Assembly (NCBI GenBank): GCA_021733665.1
Contig: JAHREI010000001.1
Span: forward strand, 372,001 to 436,000
From: Bacillus subtilis
Lineage (GTDB): Bacteria; Pseudomonadota; Alphaproteobacteria; Rhizobiales; Rhizobiaceae
Direction: 5' to 3'
DNA length: 64,000 bases
The notes beneath the pieces are model-generated. The model worked only from the letters and a program-made list of their open reading frames with translations. It made no database searches and had not been told where the DNA came from. Below, piece by piece: positions 41,237 to 53,297 of this stretch. Both the position numbers and the translations under genes were made by a program. Position 1 is the stretch's first letter; every line of letters starts with the position of its first letter.

Positions 41237-42106
41237 ATGGCGGGGTTCAGCGCCCTTAGCAAATTCATAAAAAGGCAGGCCGTTTTTGTGGTCTGCCTTT
41301 TGTGCTTCTGTTTAGAGGCGCTACAGGCGCAGGCAATGCCCAAACGAGTGGTTTCTCTGAACCTCTGCACGGATATTCTGGCGCTGTCGCTGACTGAGCC
41401 GTCTCAGCTGATCTCTGTCAGTCATATTGCTGCCGACCCGGTTTCTTCGCCGGTTGCTGAAGCTGCCAAAACCTATCATCTGAACCGTTCAGGGCTTGAA
41501 GAGATATTATCGCTGAAACCTGATTTGGTGCTGGCATCAGTTTATACAGCTCCGCATATTCTTGCTGCTTTGGAGCAGGCGGGGATAGCGGTTGAGCGTT
41601 TCGGCTATGCGCAGAATTTTGCAGATATTGCTCAGCAAATTACGCAAATGGGGCAGGCTCTGGGGCAGCAGAATAAAGCTGAAATGCAGATTGACGACAT
41701 CAACCGGACAATTGGTGCAGCTAAGAAAACAGCGCAGCCGGTAACCGCACTTCTCTATGAGCCGAATGGCTATACATCGGGTGCGGGGACATTGGCGGAT
41801 GAAATTATGAAACAGCTTGGTATCATTAATCTGGCTGAGGCAGATAACAGGCTGGCGGCAGGGCGGGTGACACTGGAAGACCTCATCCGTTTAAAGCCGG
41901 ATATGATCATTGAACCTGAATTCTATGAGAAACCGGCTTTGGCTTATCAGAATTACCGGCATCCGGTTATGCAGGCGCTGGTCAGTGAGCAGGGGCGTAA
42001 AATACAGCATGTTGCGGTGTCCGGGCGCTACTGGTCTTGCGGCTCAATCTATACGCTGGAAGCAGTGAGAATTTTGCAGCGTGCGCGACAGGAAAGCGGA
42101 GAGTGA
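41237..42106 (+). CDS. btuF: Cobalamin ABC transporter substrate-binding protein BtuF
   Basis: Periplasmic binding protein of the class III (helical-backbone) type that carries B12 to BtuCD. The 289-aa product has a signal peptide (about 1-33) and the two-lobed pattern KRVVSLNLCTDILALSL, then LNRSGLEEILSLKPDLVLAS in lobe one and TLEDLIRLKPDMIIEP in lobe two. The ATG lies 2 bases after the btuB stop codon. Related proteins bind hemin or iron-siderophores, but the riboswitch and operon make cobalamin the likely ligand. Confidence 0.88.
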   Translation: MAGFSALSKFIKRQAVFVVCLLCFCLEALQAQAMPKRVVSLNLCTDILALSLTEPSQLISVSHIAADPVSSPVAEAAKTYHLNRSGLEEILSLKPDLVLASVYTAPHILAALEQAGIAVERFGYAQNFADIAQQITQMGQALGQQNKAEMQIDDINRTIGAAKKTAQPVTALLYEPNGYTSGAGTLADEIMKQLGIINLAEADNRLAAGRVTLEDLIRLKPDMIIEPEFYEKPALAYQNYRHPVMQALVSEQGRKIQHVAVSGRYWSCGSIYTLEAVRILQRARQESGE

Positions 42107-42108
42107 TT

Positions 42109-43113
42109 ATGGACCAGAACCGGCGCTATTATGGTCTGTTGCTTGCGCTTGGCGTGATATTAATCGCCCTGTTTGCTATCTCACTGCTGACCGGCCCGTC
42201 TACCATCAGTCTTCTGCAAGGGCTGTCCGGCCTGTTCGGAGCGGGGGATAGCGACACAGTGCTGATTATGCAGCAATTGCGTCTTCCCCGTGCTTTGTTG
42301 GGTTTAATGATCGGGTTGACACTCGGGCTGTCGGGCGCTGCTTTGCAGGGCTATTTGCGCAATCCATTGGCTGAGCCCGGATTACTTGGCGTCAGTTCGT
42401 CTGCTTCACTCGGTGCGGTGCTGGCGCTTTATAGCGGACTGTCTTTGCTGTTTCCGCTCAGCCTGCCGCTGATGGCACTGGGTTTTGCTTTTGTTGCTGT
42501 GGTGCTGGTGCAGTTTCTGGCTGGTGGCAGTGGTTCAACGATTACGGTTATTCTGGCCGGAGTGGCGGTTTCGGCTTTTGCCGGTGCGCTGACATCACTG
42601 GCACTGAGCCTTGCCCCTAATCCTTTTGCGCTGATGGAAATTGTTTTCTGGATGCTTGGTTCACTGAATGATCGTTCTATGATGCATGTCTGGCTGGTGC
42701 TGCCGTTTATGAGCCTTGGCTGGATCATGCTGATCCTGTCAGGCCGTTCACTGGATGCACTGACTTTGGGGCAGGAGACCGCCGCGAGCATGGGTGTCGA
42801 TCTGCGTAAAGTGCAGTTTCTTGTCGTTGCAGGCACGGCGGTGAGCGTTGGCGCTGCTACGGCTGTGGCGGGCGCTATTGGTTTTATCGGGCTGGTGGTG
42901 CCGCATGTATTGCGACCACTAACCGGTTCTCGTCCGTCACGTTTGTTACCGGCTTCGGCTCTGGGCGGTGCAGTGATGTTGCTGGCAGCAGATATTTTTG
43001 TGCGACTTATCTTGCCGGAGAAAGATCTGAAACTTGGCGTGCTCACAGCGCTGATCGGTGCGCCGTTCTTCCTGCATCTTGTCTGGAAATTGCGTAAAGG
43101 AGCAAAAATTTGA
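42109..43113 (+). CDS. btuC: Cobalamin ABC transporter permease BtuC
   Basis: FecCD-family permease with about ten membrane helices, 334 aa from the ATG at 42109, 2 bases after the btuF stop and preceded by GGAGAG. Family hallmarks are RLPRALLGLMIGLTLGLSGA, LRNPLAEPGLLGVSSSASLGA and GAIGFIGLVVPHVLRPLTG. An in-frame start at 42037 would overlap btuF and has no support. Its TGA overlaps the TTG start of btuD. Confidence 0.92.
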   Translation: MDQNRRYYGLLLALGVILIALFAISLLTGPSTISLLQGLSGLFGAGDSDTVLIMQQLRLPRALLGLMIGLTLGLSGAALQGYLRNPLAEPGLLGVSSSASLGAVLALYSGLSLLFPLSLPLMALGFAFVAVVLVQFLAGGSGSTITVILAGVAVSAFAGALTSLALSLAPNPFALMEIVFWMLGSLNDRSMMHVWLVLPFMSLGWIMLILSGRSLDALTLGQETAASMGVDLRKVQFLVVAGTAVSVGAATAVAGAIGFIGLVVPHVLRPLTGSRPSRLLPASALGGAVMLLAADIFVRLILPEKDLKLGVLTALIGAPFFLHLVWKLRKGAKI

Positions 43114-43883
43114 GCCTGTTGCGCGTAGAAAATCTCTCAGTGTCCCGTCAAAAACGTATGGTCGTGGATGGCATTTCTTTTACTGTCGGAGAAGGTGAGT
43201 TTATCGGATTGATCGGCCCCAATGGGGCGGGAAAATCCACATTATTACGCGCTATTCTTGCGCAACTGCCGTATCACGGTTTTGTCACCTTGAACGGGCA
43301 GGAGAGTGTGCAGCTTAAAAATATCCGGCGTGCGCAGATGCTGTCCTATATTGCGCAGGATCGTGAGATCAGCTGGAATATGCGTGTTGAAGCCGTTGTG
43401 CAGCTGGGAAGGCTTGCCCGATTGTCACAATTTTCCGGATTGAGTTTGCAGGATCAGCAATTGGTGGAAGAGGCCATCAAGGCACTGGAAATCGGGCATC
43501 TGCGCGATAAACCGGCACGGGAGTTGTCCGGCGGTGAGCAGGCACGGGTTCTGATTGCCCGCGCACTTGCGCAAGGCACACCCTTGATGCTGGCCGACGA
43601 GCCGGTGGCCGGACTTGATCCGTCACACCAACTTAGTCTGATGCAGATATTCCGCGATCTGGCAGAGAGTGGTCGCTGTATTATCTGTACCTTGCATGAT
43701 CTGGGGTTAGCGGCACGCTGGTGCACACGATTGCTTTTGGTGAAAGACGGCCGCCTGGTTGCGGATGGCAAACCTGCAGAGATTTTGCACGATGAGGTTA
43801 TCCGTGATCTTTATGGTGTGGATGTCTATCGTGCAGAAACTGCCGACGGGCTGATTATCCAGCCGGTTAATATCATAAAATAA
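43110..43883 (+). CDS. btuD: Cobalamin ABC transporter ATP-binding protein BtuD
   Basis: ATPase of the BtuCDF importer, 257 aa. Walker A is GPNGAGKSTLLR, the ABC signature is LSGGEQARVLIARALAQ, Walker B is LMLADEPVAGLD and the switch histidine is in CTLHDLGLAARWC. The start codon is TTG, overlapping the btuC stop (TTGA), with a strong AAAGGAG 7 bases upstream; this matches translational coupling. It closes the btu operon before a bidirectional terminator. Confidence 0.92.
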   Translation: MSLLRVENLSVSRQKRMVVDGISFTVGEGEFIGLIGPNGAGKSTLLRAILAQLPYHGFVTLNGQESVQLKNIRRAQMLSYIAQDREISWNMRVEAVVQLGRLARLSQFSGLSLQDQQLVEEAIKALEIGHLRDKPARELSGGEQARVLIARALAQGTPLMLADEPVAGLDPSHQLSLMQIFRDLAESGRCIICTLHDLGLAARWCTRLLLVKDGRLVADGKPAEILHDEVIRDLYGVDVYRAETADGLIIQPVNIIK

Positions 43884-43884
43884 A

Positions 43885-43914
43885 AAAGCCGCTTCAAAGC
43901 TGAAGCGGCTTTTA
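43885..43914. terminator. Bidirectional terminator between btuD and gyrB
   Basis: AAGCCGCTTCA / TGAAGCGGCTT with a 4-nt loop, A6 before and TTTT after; it serves two convergent genes. Confidence 0.92.
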
Positions 43915-43932
43915 AACGGATTTTATTGGTGA

Positions 43933-46416
<2,484 letters not shown>

Positions 46417-46641
46417 TTAGCGTTGCCGTCAGGCATATGCCGTCCGGTAAAGATTTGGGCTGATTACAGATTCTGCACGCGGCAAAGCCGGAAAGTACTG
46501 AAACGAATCAGGCTGAAATAGTAAGTTTAATATAGTCGCTGAGCGCCGATTTACCAAATTTTACCGCGAAAAATCGGCATAATTACCAGCTTTTGTGATG
46601 AAATCCTGCTTTTAGGGGCAGGAGAAAATAAGAGTGAAAAA

Positions 46642-47511
46642 TTATACGCCTGCGGTCTTTTTCAGCCAGCGTTTGTCGTTGCCGGTTTGTGGTTCGGTGA
46701 CAGGCCTTGTAATCCACTCAAATGGCGGCAGATCAGCAAAAATCGTATCCTTGGGATTTTTGATACGCTCCTGTTTTAAGCGCTGCTGAAAGCGTTTCAT
46801 CATATTCGAGAAAGCACTGGGCGTATAACCAAGATCGGCGGCCACGATCTTTGCGGGAGTGCCGCGCTCCAGTTGTGCACAGGCATAATTAAACCGCACC
46901 GTTTCCAGCCAGTGACGATAACTCATGCCGAGTTCGCTCTGAAACTGGCGGGCGATGGTACGTGGTGTACTGGCAGCTTTTTCTGCAAGCTGGGCGAGAG
47001 AAAGAGTTTGTGACAAATCATGTATGATTTCTTTGCAAAGCAGGGTCAGCTTATCACCGGAAGGCATAGGCAGGGTACAGGAGACTCGTTGTGCTGCGGC
47101 AATTTCCCCGCGCAACAATTGTAGGATTGCCTGCTCGCGTTTGATGTTGCGCTGTGCCTGATTAAAGCCCAGCGTTTCTACCAGCAAAGCACGCATGAGA
47201 GCCGGCATTTCAATGACGCGGCAATCCAGAGTTTCGAGTTCGGCATCACTTTGCAAAAGCAGGGATGTAATATTGACGTTGGTCAACATTCTGACCTCAT
47301 GGGCGCAATAGGGCGGCAGCCACATGGCACGATGGGACGGAATAATGAAATTGCCGTGTCTGGTGATGACGCTGACGATGCCGGAATTTGCATAGAGCAA
47401 TTGCCCGAACGGATGCATATGATCTTCAATCACTAAACCGCGGCTGAAATTACGCACAAGCGGCGCAAAACATATAGCATCGCCCGCCGCAACATTATCC
47501 GTTGTCTGCAA
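46642..47511 (-). CDS. AraC-family transcriptional regulator
   Basis: A 289-aa regulator with an N-terminal cupin-type sensing domain (about 15-100; HMHPFGQLLYANSG and WLPPYCAHEVRM are typical of the AraC_binding cupin) and a C-terminal double helix-turn-helix (about 165-265; LSLAQLAEKAASTPRTIARQ and IVAADLGYTPSAFSNMMKRF). The start codon is TTG with GGAGAAGG close upstream; the next in-frame Met is 31 residues in and would cut the cupin domain. It is divergent from the two amidohydrolase genes across 199 bases, so it most likely controls them; the effector is unknown. Confidence 0.9.
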   Translation of the reverse strand: MQTTDNVAAGDAICFAPLVRNFSRGLVIEDHMHPFGQLLYANSGIVSVITRHGNFIIPSHRAMWLPPYCAHEVRMLTNVNITSLLLQSDAELETLDCRVIEMPALMRALLVETLGFNQAQRNIKREQAILQLLRGEIAAAQRVSCTLPMPSGDKLTLLCKEIIHDLSQTLSLAQLAEKAASTPRTIARQFQSELGMSYRHWLETVRFNYACAQLERGTPAKIVAADLGYTPSAFSNMMKRFQQRLKQERIKNPKDTIFADLPPFEWITRPVTEPQTGNDKRWLKKTAGV

Positions 47512-47710
47512 GGCCCTTCTCCTGCTTTATGTCGTGTCCTGTTAGCGCAATCGAATGTCCGTTTCGCAATAGCAGAACAACTCGCCTCATTCCCTCATAT
47601 CATCAGATAGTACACCGCGATGATCGCAGGCAACAATATAATCTATTCGGATTTTACCATTTATTTGTTGTGCAGCGGTCTTTTCTGAATGATCGGGAGG
47701 ACTATAAGGG

Positions 47711-49231
47711 ATGACGATAACCCGTAAAGAGCTGTTCCGGCTCGGCGTGGCTGGGCTGGCAACGGCGGTTGCTACCGGTGGCAGTTCCGCTGCATCACCG
47801 GCAAAACCTGCTGAAGCGAAAAAGACAAGTAACCCGCAACCGTCACGCGCGACATTGATCTGTAACGCGGATATTCTGACAATGGATGCGAAGCTTGGCG
47901 AATTGACCGGCATGGATGTCCTTATTAAGGACGGTAAAATCGCCGCCATAGCCAAAGGCATGAAAGTCGATGATGCCGAAATTATTGATGCAACAGGGAA
48001 AATCCTGATGCCGGGCATGATCGACGGCCACCGCCATGTCTGGCAGATCATGAATGCGGGTACGTTGGTGAAAACCCATGCGGCTAAATATGATCACTAC
48101 CAGACATGGAAAGAACGCACAGTTGTCTGCATGACGCCGGAAGATTTCCATCTGGCAGGTTATGTAGGTGGCCTGCTGGCGATTGATTCCGGTGTGACCA
48201 GTGTGGTGGATTATGCGCATGGACAGCATAATCGTGAAAAAGCGTTTGCCGGTGCACGCGGGCTGATCGAATCCGGTGTCGGCGGTGTTTTTTGTTATCA
48301 GATCGCCCATTCAACAACCTATGGACCCGGTGATACAATTTCGCTTGCGGAAGCGTCAGCACAGCGCCTCGCGCCGCCGACGGAAGAGCATTATGAAACC
48401 GCTGAAATGCTGCGCGATGAGCTGTTTTCCTCCAGCGACAGTCTGATCCGTTTCGGTATTGCATCCAGCAACGGGCTGGGGCGTCATACGATGCGCCAGA
48501 CAAAGGTAGAATTTGACCGCGCCCGTGCGCTGGAACCTTTCCTGATTGCGTTGCATATTCATAAGCAAAATCCGGTGCCGCCGGAGGGGATTTATCGCAA
48601 TATTTCGGATTTGTATAAGGCCGGTTTGCTCGGACCTGAGGTGCATGTGTCCCACGGCGTGCAGATGACGGATGAAGAGATCATCATGCTACGTGATACA
48701 GGCGGTATGTTATGCGCAACTGTGATGGGAGAGTTCCCCTATGTCGAGCCGGCCATTCACGGAAAAGCCCGTAAAATGGGGCTGCCGTCCGGTATTGGTA
48801 TTGATGTCAATCTGGCGCTGACTCAGGATTATTTCGAGCATGTCCGTGCTGCTTTGTGGAATATGCAGCGTTCAGAGGAATATGCCCGTATTGCCCGTGA
48901 ATATGAACCAACAGACTTGTTGGATTTTGCCACCAATTCCGGTGCTAAAGCTATTCGTATGGGCGATACGACCGGCACAATCAGTGTTGGAAAACAGGCT
49001 GATCTCGTTTTGCTGAGCACCAGCCGTTACGGTTTTGCCCTTGCAGGAACTCTGGCTGACCGTGTGTTCAGTTTTGCCAATCTGTCGGATGTCGACAGTG
49101 TGTGGGTACGCGGCACATTGCGCAAGCAAAACGGCAAAATGCTGAATGTGGACTGGGGCAAACTGAAGAAAGACATGCGTGAGGCACAGGCGCGGATCGT
49201 GCGCGATGCTGCCACTATTAATTTTACCTGA
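47711..49231 (+). CDS. Exported amidohydrolase-superfamily protein, copy 1
   Basis: A 506-aa metal-dependent hydrolase. The N-terminus TRKELFRLGVAGLATAVATGG resembles a twin-arginine (Tat) signal with an RK pair, followed by a flexible linker (to about residue 45). The amidohydrolase core starts with the beta-sandwich DVLIKDGKIAAIAKG, then MPGMIDGHRHVW (HxH metal ligands), LHIH, HVSHGVQMTDEEI and GIGIDVN (metal Asp), ending with SVGKQADLVLLS. It belongs near the ATZ/TRZ-type hydrolases, but the usual Glu of a HxxE motif after LHIH is not visible. Substrate unknown. GGGAGG and AAGGG precede the ATG. Confidence 0.85.
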   Translation: MTITRKELFRLGVAGLATAVATGGSSAASPAKPAEAKKTSNPQPSRATLICNADILTMDAKLGELTGMDVLIKDGKIAAIAKGMKVDDAEIIDATGKILMPGMIDGHRHVWQIMNAGTLVKTHAAKYDHYQTWKERTVVCMTPEDFHLAGYVGGLLAIDSGVTSVVDYAHGQHNREKAFAGARGLIESGVGGVFCYQIAHSTTYGPGDTISLAEASAQRLAPPTEEHYETAEMLRDELFSSSDSLIRFGIASSNGLGRHTMRQTKVEFDRARALEPFLIALHIHKQNPVPPEGIYRNISDLYKAGLLGPEVHVSHGVQMTDEEIIMLRDTGGMLCATVMGEFPYVEPAIHGKARKMGLPSGIGIDVNLALTQDYFEHVRAALWNMQRSEEYARIAREYEPTDLLDFATNSGAKAIRMGDTTGTISVGKQADLVLLSTSRYGFALAGTLADRVFSFANLSDVDSVWVRGTLRKQNGKMLNVDWGKLKKDMREAQARIVRDAATINFT

Positions 49232-49349
49232 AATCTTCGGGATTAAACGTAATCCGTCATTTTCAGCCGGTAGCACTCATGCCTGCATCCGATGTTTCAT
49301 CATTGTGCAGATGCGGTGTCAGGCTTGCCGGATCAAGGGGAACCTGTTT

Positions 49350-50852
49350 ATGGAACTAACACGCAAAGAGTTTCTCAAACTCAGTGCAGCCGGTGCAGCA
49401 GTTGCTGCCAGCGGTCTGCCTTTGCAGGCGGCACAAAGTATTGCTGCCAGTGCAAAATCTGCCACGCCGACATTGATCAAAGGTGCAGATATTCTGACAA
49501 TGGACGCAAAACTTGGCGAATTAACAGCCACCGATGTGTTGATTGCCGACGGAAAAATCATCGCTATTGATAAGGATATCAAGCACGATAATGCCGAGGT
49601 TGTTGATGCTTCCGGTATGATTTTGATGCCGGGGATGGTCGACGGGCATCGCCATGTCTGGCAAACGGCGGAAGCCGGACAGATTGTTAAAGGCTCCAAG
49701 CTTTACCGCCATTATGACCGCGAGAATAACCTGAAATATGGTTTGTGTTTTACGCCGGAGGATATGTATTTCTCCTGCCATATCGGTGGTCTTGTCTGTC
49801 TGGATTCCGGTGTGACCACGGTGCTTGATCATATGCATGCCACCAATGGCAATGAGATTGAGGATGCGGCAGCGCGTGGGCTGAAAGATTCCGGTGTCGG
49901 TGGCTATTTCTGTTATCAGATGCGCCAGTCACCGCATTACGGCCCCGGCGATACCTATCCGCTGGCGCAGGCACGCGCTGACCGTGACGGGCCGCCGGAT
50001 GAGCGTCATTACCAACAGGCGGAACTGCTGCGTGATCGTTATTTCTCCGATCCGGACGGAGTATTGCGGTTTGGTATCGGCCTGACCGGATCTGTCGGTA
50101 CGCAGAGTGTGGCGCAGACGGCTGAGGAGTTTAAACGCTGCCGTGAATTGCAGGCTGCCATTCTGACACAGCATATGAACCAGACTTTTCCGGAGCCTAA
50201 ACCACCGGTTTTGCGCGGTATACGCGATCTTCATGAGGCGGGCTTGCTGGGGCCGGATTATCATATTTCACATGGTAATGATGTGACAGATGAAGAGCTG
50301 CTGATGATAAAAGCTGCGGGTTCAAAACTCTGCTCAACGACACTGGGTGAGTTTACCTATGATACACCGAGCCTGCATGGTCGTGCGCGTGCGCATGGCG
50401 TGGATACCGGTATCGGGCTGGATGCAGCGATTGCCATGTTACAGGATTATTTTGAACATGCCCGATCAGCTTTCTGGATTCTCTATAAGACAGAAGATGG
50501 TGCAGCCATTGCGAATAATTACACGTCAACCGATGTGCTGGAATTTGCAACAATCGGTGGCGCAAGATCGCTTGGTTTGGGAGATGTGACCGGCTCTGTC
50601 ACTGTGGGTAAGCGGGCAGATCTGGTATTGTTGCGCACAGACCGGATGGGTTTCGCCAATCTTGGCACGCTGGCGGATCGCGTGCTCAACTTTGCAGCTA
50701 TGCAGGATATCGACAGTGTGTGGGCTGCAGGTCGTGCAGTGAAGCGCAATGGCATTATGCCAGGTGTGGACTGGGCGGCGGCACAGCGGCAAACCGCTGA
50801 AGTTCAGCAGCGCGTTTTCTCATTGGCGCAGACAATTAATCTGACCGAATAA
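49350..50852 (+). CDS. Exported amidohydrolase-superfamily protein, copy 2
   Basis: A 500-aa paralogue of the preceding gene, clearly a tandem duplicate: TRKEFLKLSAAGAAVAASG is a Tat-like signal and ADILTMDAKLGEL, MPGMVDGHRHVW, HISHGNDVTDEEL and SVTVGKRADLVLLRTD line up with copy 1. Here the strand-5 histidine stands in LTQHMNQ, again without a following Glu. The start at 49350 is chosen because the Tat signal begins there; the open frame back to 49179 overlaps copy 1. The substrates of both copies may differ. Separated by 118 bases from copy 1; probably co-transcribed. Confidence 0.85.
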   Translation: MELTRKEFLKLSAAGAAVAASGLPLQAAQSIAASAKSATPTLIKGADILTMDAKLGELTATDVLIADGKIIAIDKDIKHDNAEVVDASGMILMPGMVDGHRHVWQTAEAGQIVKGSKLYRHYDRENNLKYGLCFTPEDMYFSCHIGGLVCLDSGVTTVLDHMHATNGNEIEDAAARGLKDSGVGGYFCYQMRQSPHYGPGDTYPLAQARADRDGPPDERHYQQAELLRDRYFSDPDGVLRFGIGLTGSVGTQSVAQTAEEFKRCRELQAAILTQHMNQTFPEPKPPVLRGIRDLHEAGLLGPDYHISHGNDVTDEELLMIKAAGSKLCSTTLGEFTYDTPSLHGRARAHGVDTGIGLDAAIAMLQDYFEHARSAFWILYKTEDGAAIANNYTSTDVLEFATIGGARSLGLGDVTGSVTVGKRADLVLLRTDRMGFANLGTLADRVLNFAAMQDIDSVWAAGRAVKRNGIMPGVDWAAAQRQTAEVQQRVFSLAQTINLTE

Positions 50853-50854
50853 AA

Positions 50855-50893
50855 TAAAACCTCCCCGCAAGAGTAATGTTTTGCGGGGAGGCC
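50855..50893. terminator. Terminator between amidohydrolase copy 2 and the multicopper oxidase gene
   Basis: CCTCCCCGCAA (50860-50870) / TTGCGGGGAGG (50881-50891). The T-rich tail is on the minus strand, so it mainly ends the oxidase operon, though it may serve both. Confidence 0.82.
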
Positions 50894-50915
50894 ATATTGA
50901 TCAGGTCATCACAGA

Positions 50916-52610
50916 TCAGACAGTCACAAACTGTCCCATCATGCCGATATCTTCATGCTCCAGCACATGGCAGTGGAACATGAACGGATGTGAGCGTTTG
51001 CCTTCTGCTTTGAAGTGAACCAGCAGTTCGGCTTCTCCGTCGACCAGCACAGTATCTTTCCATCCCTGCTGATAATCCGGTGCTGCCTGACCGTTCTTGG
51101 AGAGCACACGGAAATTCGCACCGTGAATATGGAACGGATGCCCCATTTCAACGGCCTTCAGTTTCCAGACTTCCATGGAGCCAAGTTTGGCTTCCACATC
51201 CACGCGGCTCATGTCGAAAGGCTTGTCGGCAATCGACATGGTAATGCCGGAGGTGGCGGCTGTCAGGGATGGCCCCATCTGGTCAGCGGTTCGTGCCGAA
51301 TGTTCGCCATGATCCATCGCGCCGGACATCATTTCCTGCATTTTAGATGGTTGAGGCATTTGCATCTGCCCCATCTGGCTGTGATCCATTTTGCTATGGT
51401 CCATCTGTCCCATAGGGGAATTTTCGCCGCCCATCATTTTCTTGCGCATCATGGCCATATTGCCGGCCATGTTTTCATCAAAGACGAAAGAACGGGTTTT
51501 GACAGACTTGGCCGGATCAGCAGCAGCCGGTTCTTCCAATGCGGAAACAAGTTTCATCACATCGGCTTTCAGACCATCACTCACCTCAAAACGCATCAGA
51601 TGTTCAAGGCTTTGTGCATTGCTCAGTTTCGGTGTTCTGCCGGAACCGTCATCAGGCAGGCTGGTAAAGTCTGCTGCCATACCATTGGAAAAATCGACCA
51701 GCACTTCGTAACGTTCCCCCGGTGCAATGGTCAGAATATCCACGGCTACAGGTTTGGCGAGGAAGCCGCCATCCGAGGCAATTGCGTGCATCATCCGGCC
51801 ATCGCTGAAATGGAAATGATAATTGCGCGAGTTGGAAGCATTAAGCAGGCGCAGGCGCACAATGCTCTGCGGCACTGTTGCAATTGGTGCAATGGCACCG
51901 TTCACAGTCAGATATTGGCCGCGGAAACCATGCATCAGATCCATGAAATCCGGCGCATAGACATTGTCACCGTCAATGACGCGGCGATCCTGAAAGGCGA
52001 GGAACAGGTCGTCGGAGCCGAATGTATCCGGCAGGCCGCGTTCACGGTCGCTGCCGTCACTGACATGCAGCAGGCCGACTGCACCCATATGCGCCTGACG
52101 GGCAGTTTCCATATGGGTATGCGGATGGAACCAGTTAAATGATGTCGGCTGGTTGATGTCAAATTCCGGCTGCCATGTTGCGCCTGCATTAATCACATTA
52201 TGCGGGCCACCATCCATATCAGACGGGATCATCAGCCCGTGCCAATGCAAAGTGGTGACTTCATCCATGGCATTTTCAATGGCAAAGCGCACATGCGATT
52301 TATTCTGCAGGCGTACAACCGGCCCGAAATAATTGCCGTTAATACCGGCGGATGCGGCGCTGCTGCCTGCCTGAAAACTATGACGGCCTTTAGCGATCTT
52401 CAGCTTAACCAAGCCACTATTATCCGGCTGTAAAAGTGCAGGGTGAGGCAGTTTCACACCTGTAGCCTTATTGGCTGCGGCAGGTGCCATATTGTGCATG
52501 TCATGTGCACCTTGGGCACTGGCGCGATTGAGGTGCAAAGCTGGCAGCGCAACAGCAGACAGGCCGCCGAGGCCGAACAGTAAAGCTTGACGACGATTGA
52601 TGATTTTCAT
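50916..52610 (-). CDS. cueO: CueO-type multicopper oxidase
   Basis: Periplasmic oxidase that detoxifies Cu(I). It has a Tat signal (NRRQALLFGLGGLSA) and the four copper-binding motifs: HWHGLMIP (His122, His124), FHPHTHME (His162, His164), HPFHIHG and HCHVLEHEDIGMMGQF near the C-terminus, where Cys and Met ligate the type 1 copper. A Met/His-rich insert at about 383-437 (repeats of MDHSxM) corresponds to the Cu(I)-binding region of CueO. The 564-aa length fits. It follows a small His-rich exported protein gene by 72 bases in the same direction. Laccase-like or CopA-type naming is possible. Confidence 0.9.
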   Translation of the reverse strand: MKIINRRQALLFGLGGLSAVALPALHLNRASAQGAHDMHNMAPAAANKATGVKLPHPALLQPDNSGLVKLKIAKGRHSFQAGSSAASAGINGNYFGPVVRLQNKSHVRFAIENAMDEVTTLHWHGLMIPSDMDGGPHNVINAGATWQPEFDINQPTSFNWFHPHTHMETARQAHMGAVGLLHVSDGSDRERGLPDTFGSDDLFLAFQDRRVIDGDNVYAPDFMDLMHGFRGQYLTVNGAIAPIATVPQSIVRLRLLNASNSRNYHFHFSDGRMMHAIASDGGFLAKPVAVDILTIAPGERYEVLVDFSNGMAADFTSLPDDGSGRTPKLSNAQSLEHLMRFEVSDGLKADVMKLVSALEEPAAADPAKSVKTRSFVFDENMAGNMAMMRKKMMGGENSPMGQMDHSKMDHSQMGQMQMPQPSKMQEMMSGAMDHGEHSARTADQMGPSLTAATSGITMSIADKPFDMSRVDVEAKLGSMEVWKLKAVEMGHPFHIHGANFRVLSKNGQAAPDYQQGWKDTVLVDGEAELLVHFKAEGKRSHPFMFHCHVLEHEDIGMMGQFVTV

Positions 52611-52682
52611 CGGAATACTCCGTTTATATCAGAAAATAGCTGTCCTTCGCACAAATGATTTGTGCGTCAGGAAATGTGATTT

Positions 52683-53063
52683 TCAGGCAAAAACAGAGAT
52701 CGGAGGGCGATCGGAAAGGGCAGGCGGCAGACCATGCAGGGCCTGCATATAGGGCACGGTCAGAACGCGCGGTATAAGATCGAGCTGTGTCATTACAGGC
52801 GGCACCGGAACAGGCACGACACAACCGCTGACCGAACAGGCCATGCCTTTTTTACTGTGATGCTGGTCGGAGGGCATATCCTTATGGGATTGCCCGTGTT
52901 CCGCATTATGATGTGCTGTAGGCGTTGTTTCACTGACAACAGACCACGGCAGGCTATAGGCCTGAGCAGACATCTGGAAGGCGCAGAACTGCAACATCAT
53001 AAATGCAACCAAAAACAGCATAAGCCGGTAAGGCAGCCTGATGATGTTAATTGCGGATGACAC
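52683..53063 (-). CDS. Small His-rich exported protein upstream of cueO
   Basis: A 126-aa protein with a hydrophobic N-terminus (LMLFLVAFMMLQFCAFQM, cleavage probably after SAQA) and a mature part rich in His, Met and Cys: TAHHNAEHGQSHKDMPSDQHH, then MACSVSGC. These are plausible copper ligands, and the gene is the first of a two-gene unit with the copper oxidase. I do not recognise a named family; the placement recalls small copper-linked leader proteins such as CopL. The start is uncertain: GTG at 53063 without a clear ribosome binding site, or ATG at 53024. Confidence 0.65.
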   Translation of the reverse strand: MSSAINIIRLPYRLMLFLVAFMMLQFCAFQMSAQAYSLPWSVVSETTPTAHHNAEHGQSHKDMPSDQHHSKKGMACSVSGCVVPVPVPPVMTQLDLIPRVLTVPYMQALHGLPPALSDRPPISVFA

Positions 53064-53297
53064 AGGTGGCAGCTTTCATTTTCTCTTGAATTTCAACATA
53101 TATAGGCAGGCAGATGAGTTATAGCCAGCCCAGTCAGAGAAGTTTTCTATCAGAGAATTACGGCGAAATTTAACAAGTCGCTGTTTTGCCTTATTATGTT
53201 TCTTATATCTTTTTGGGTAATCGCTGTTTCCGGTACTATTTGGGGGTACAGGACTGATACCAGAACAGCATGATGAAGCATTTTTAAGGATGGCATC

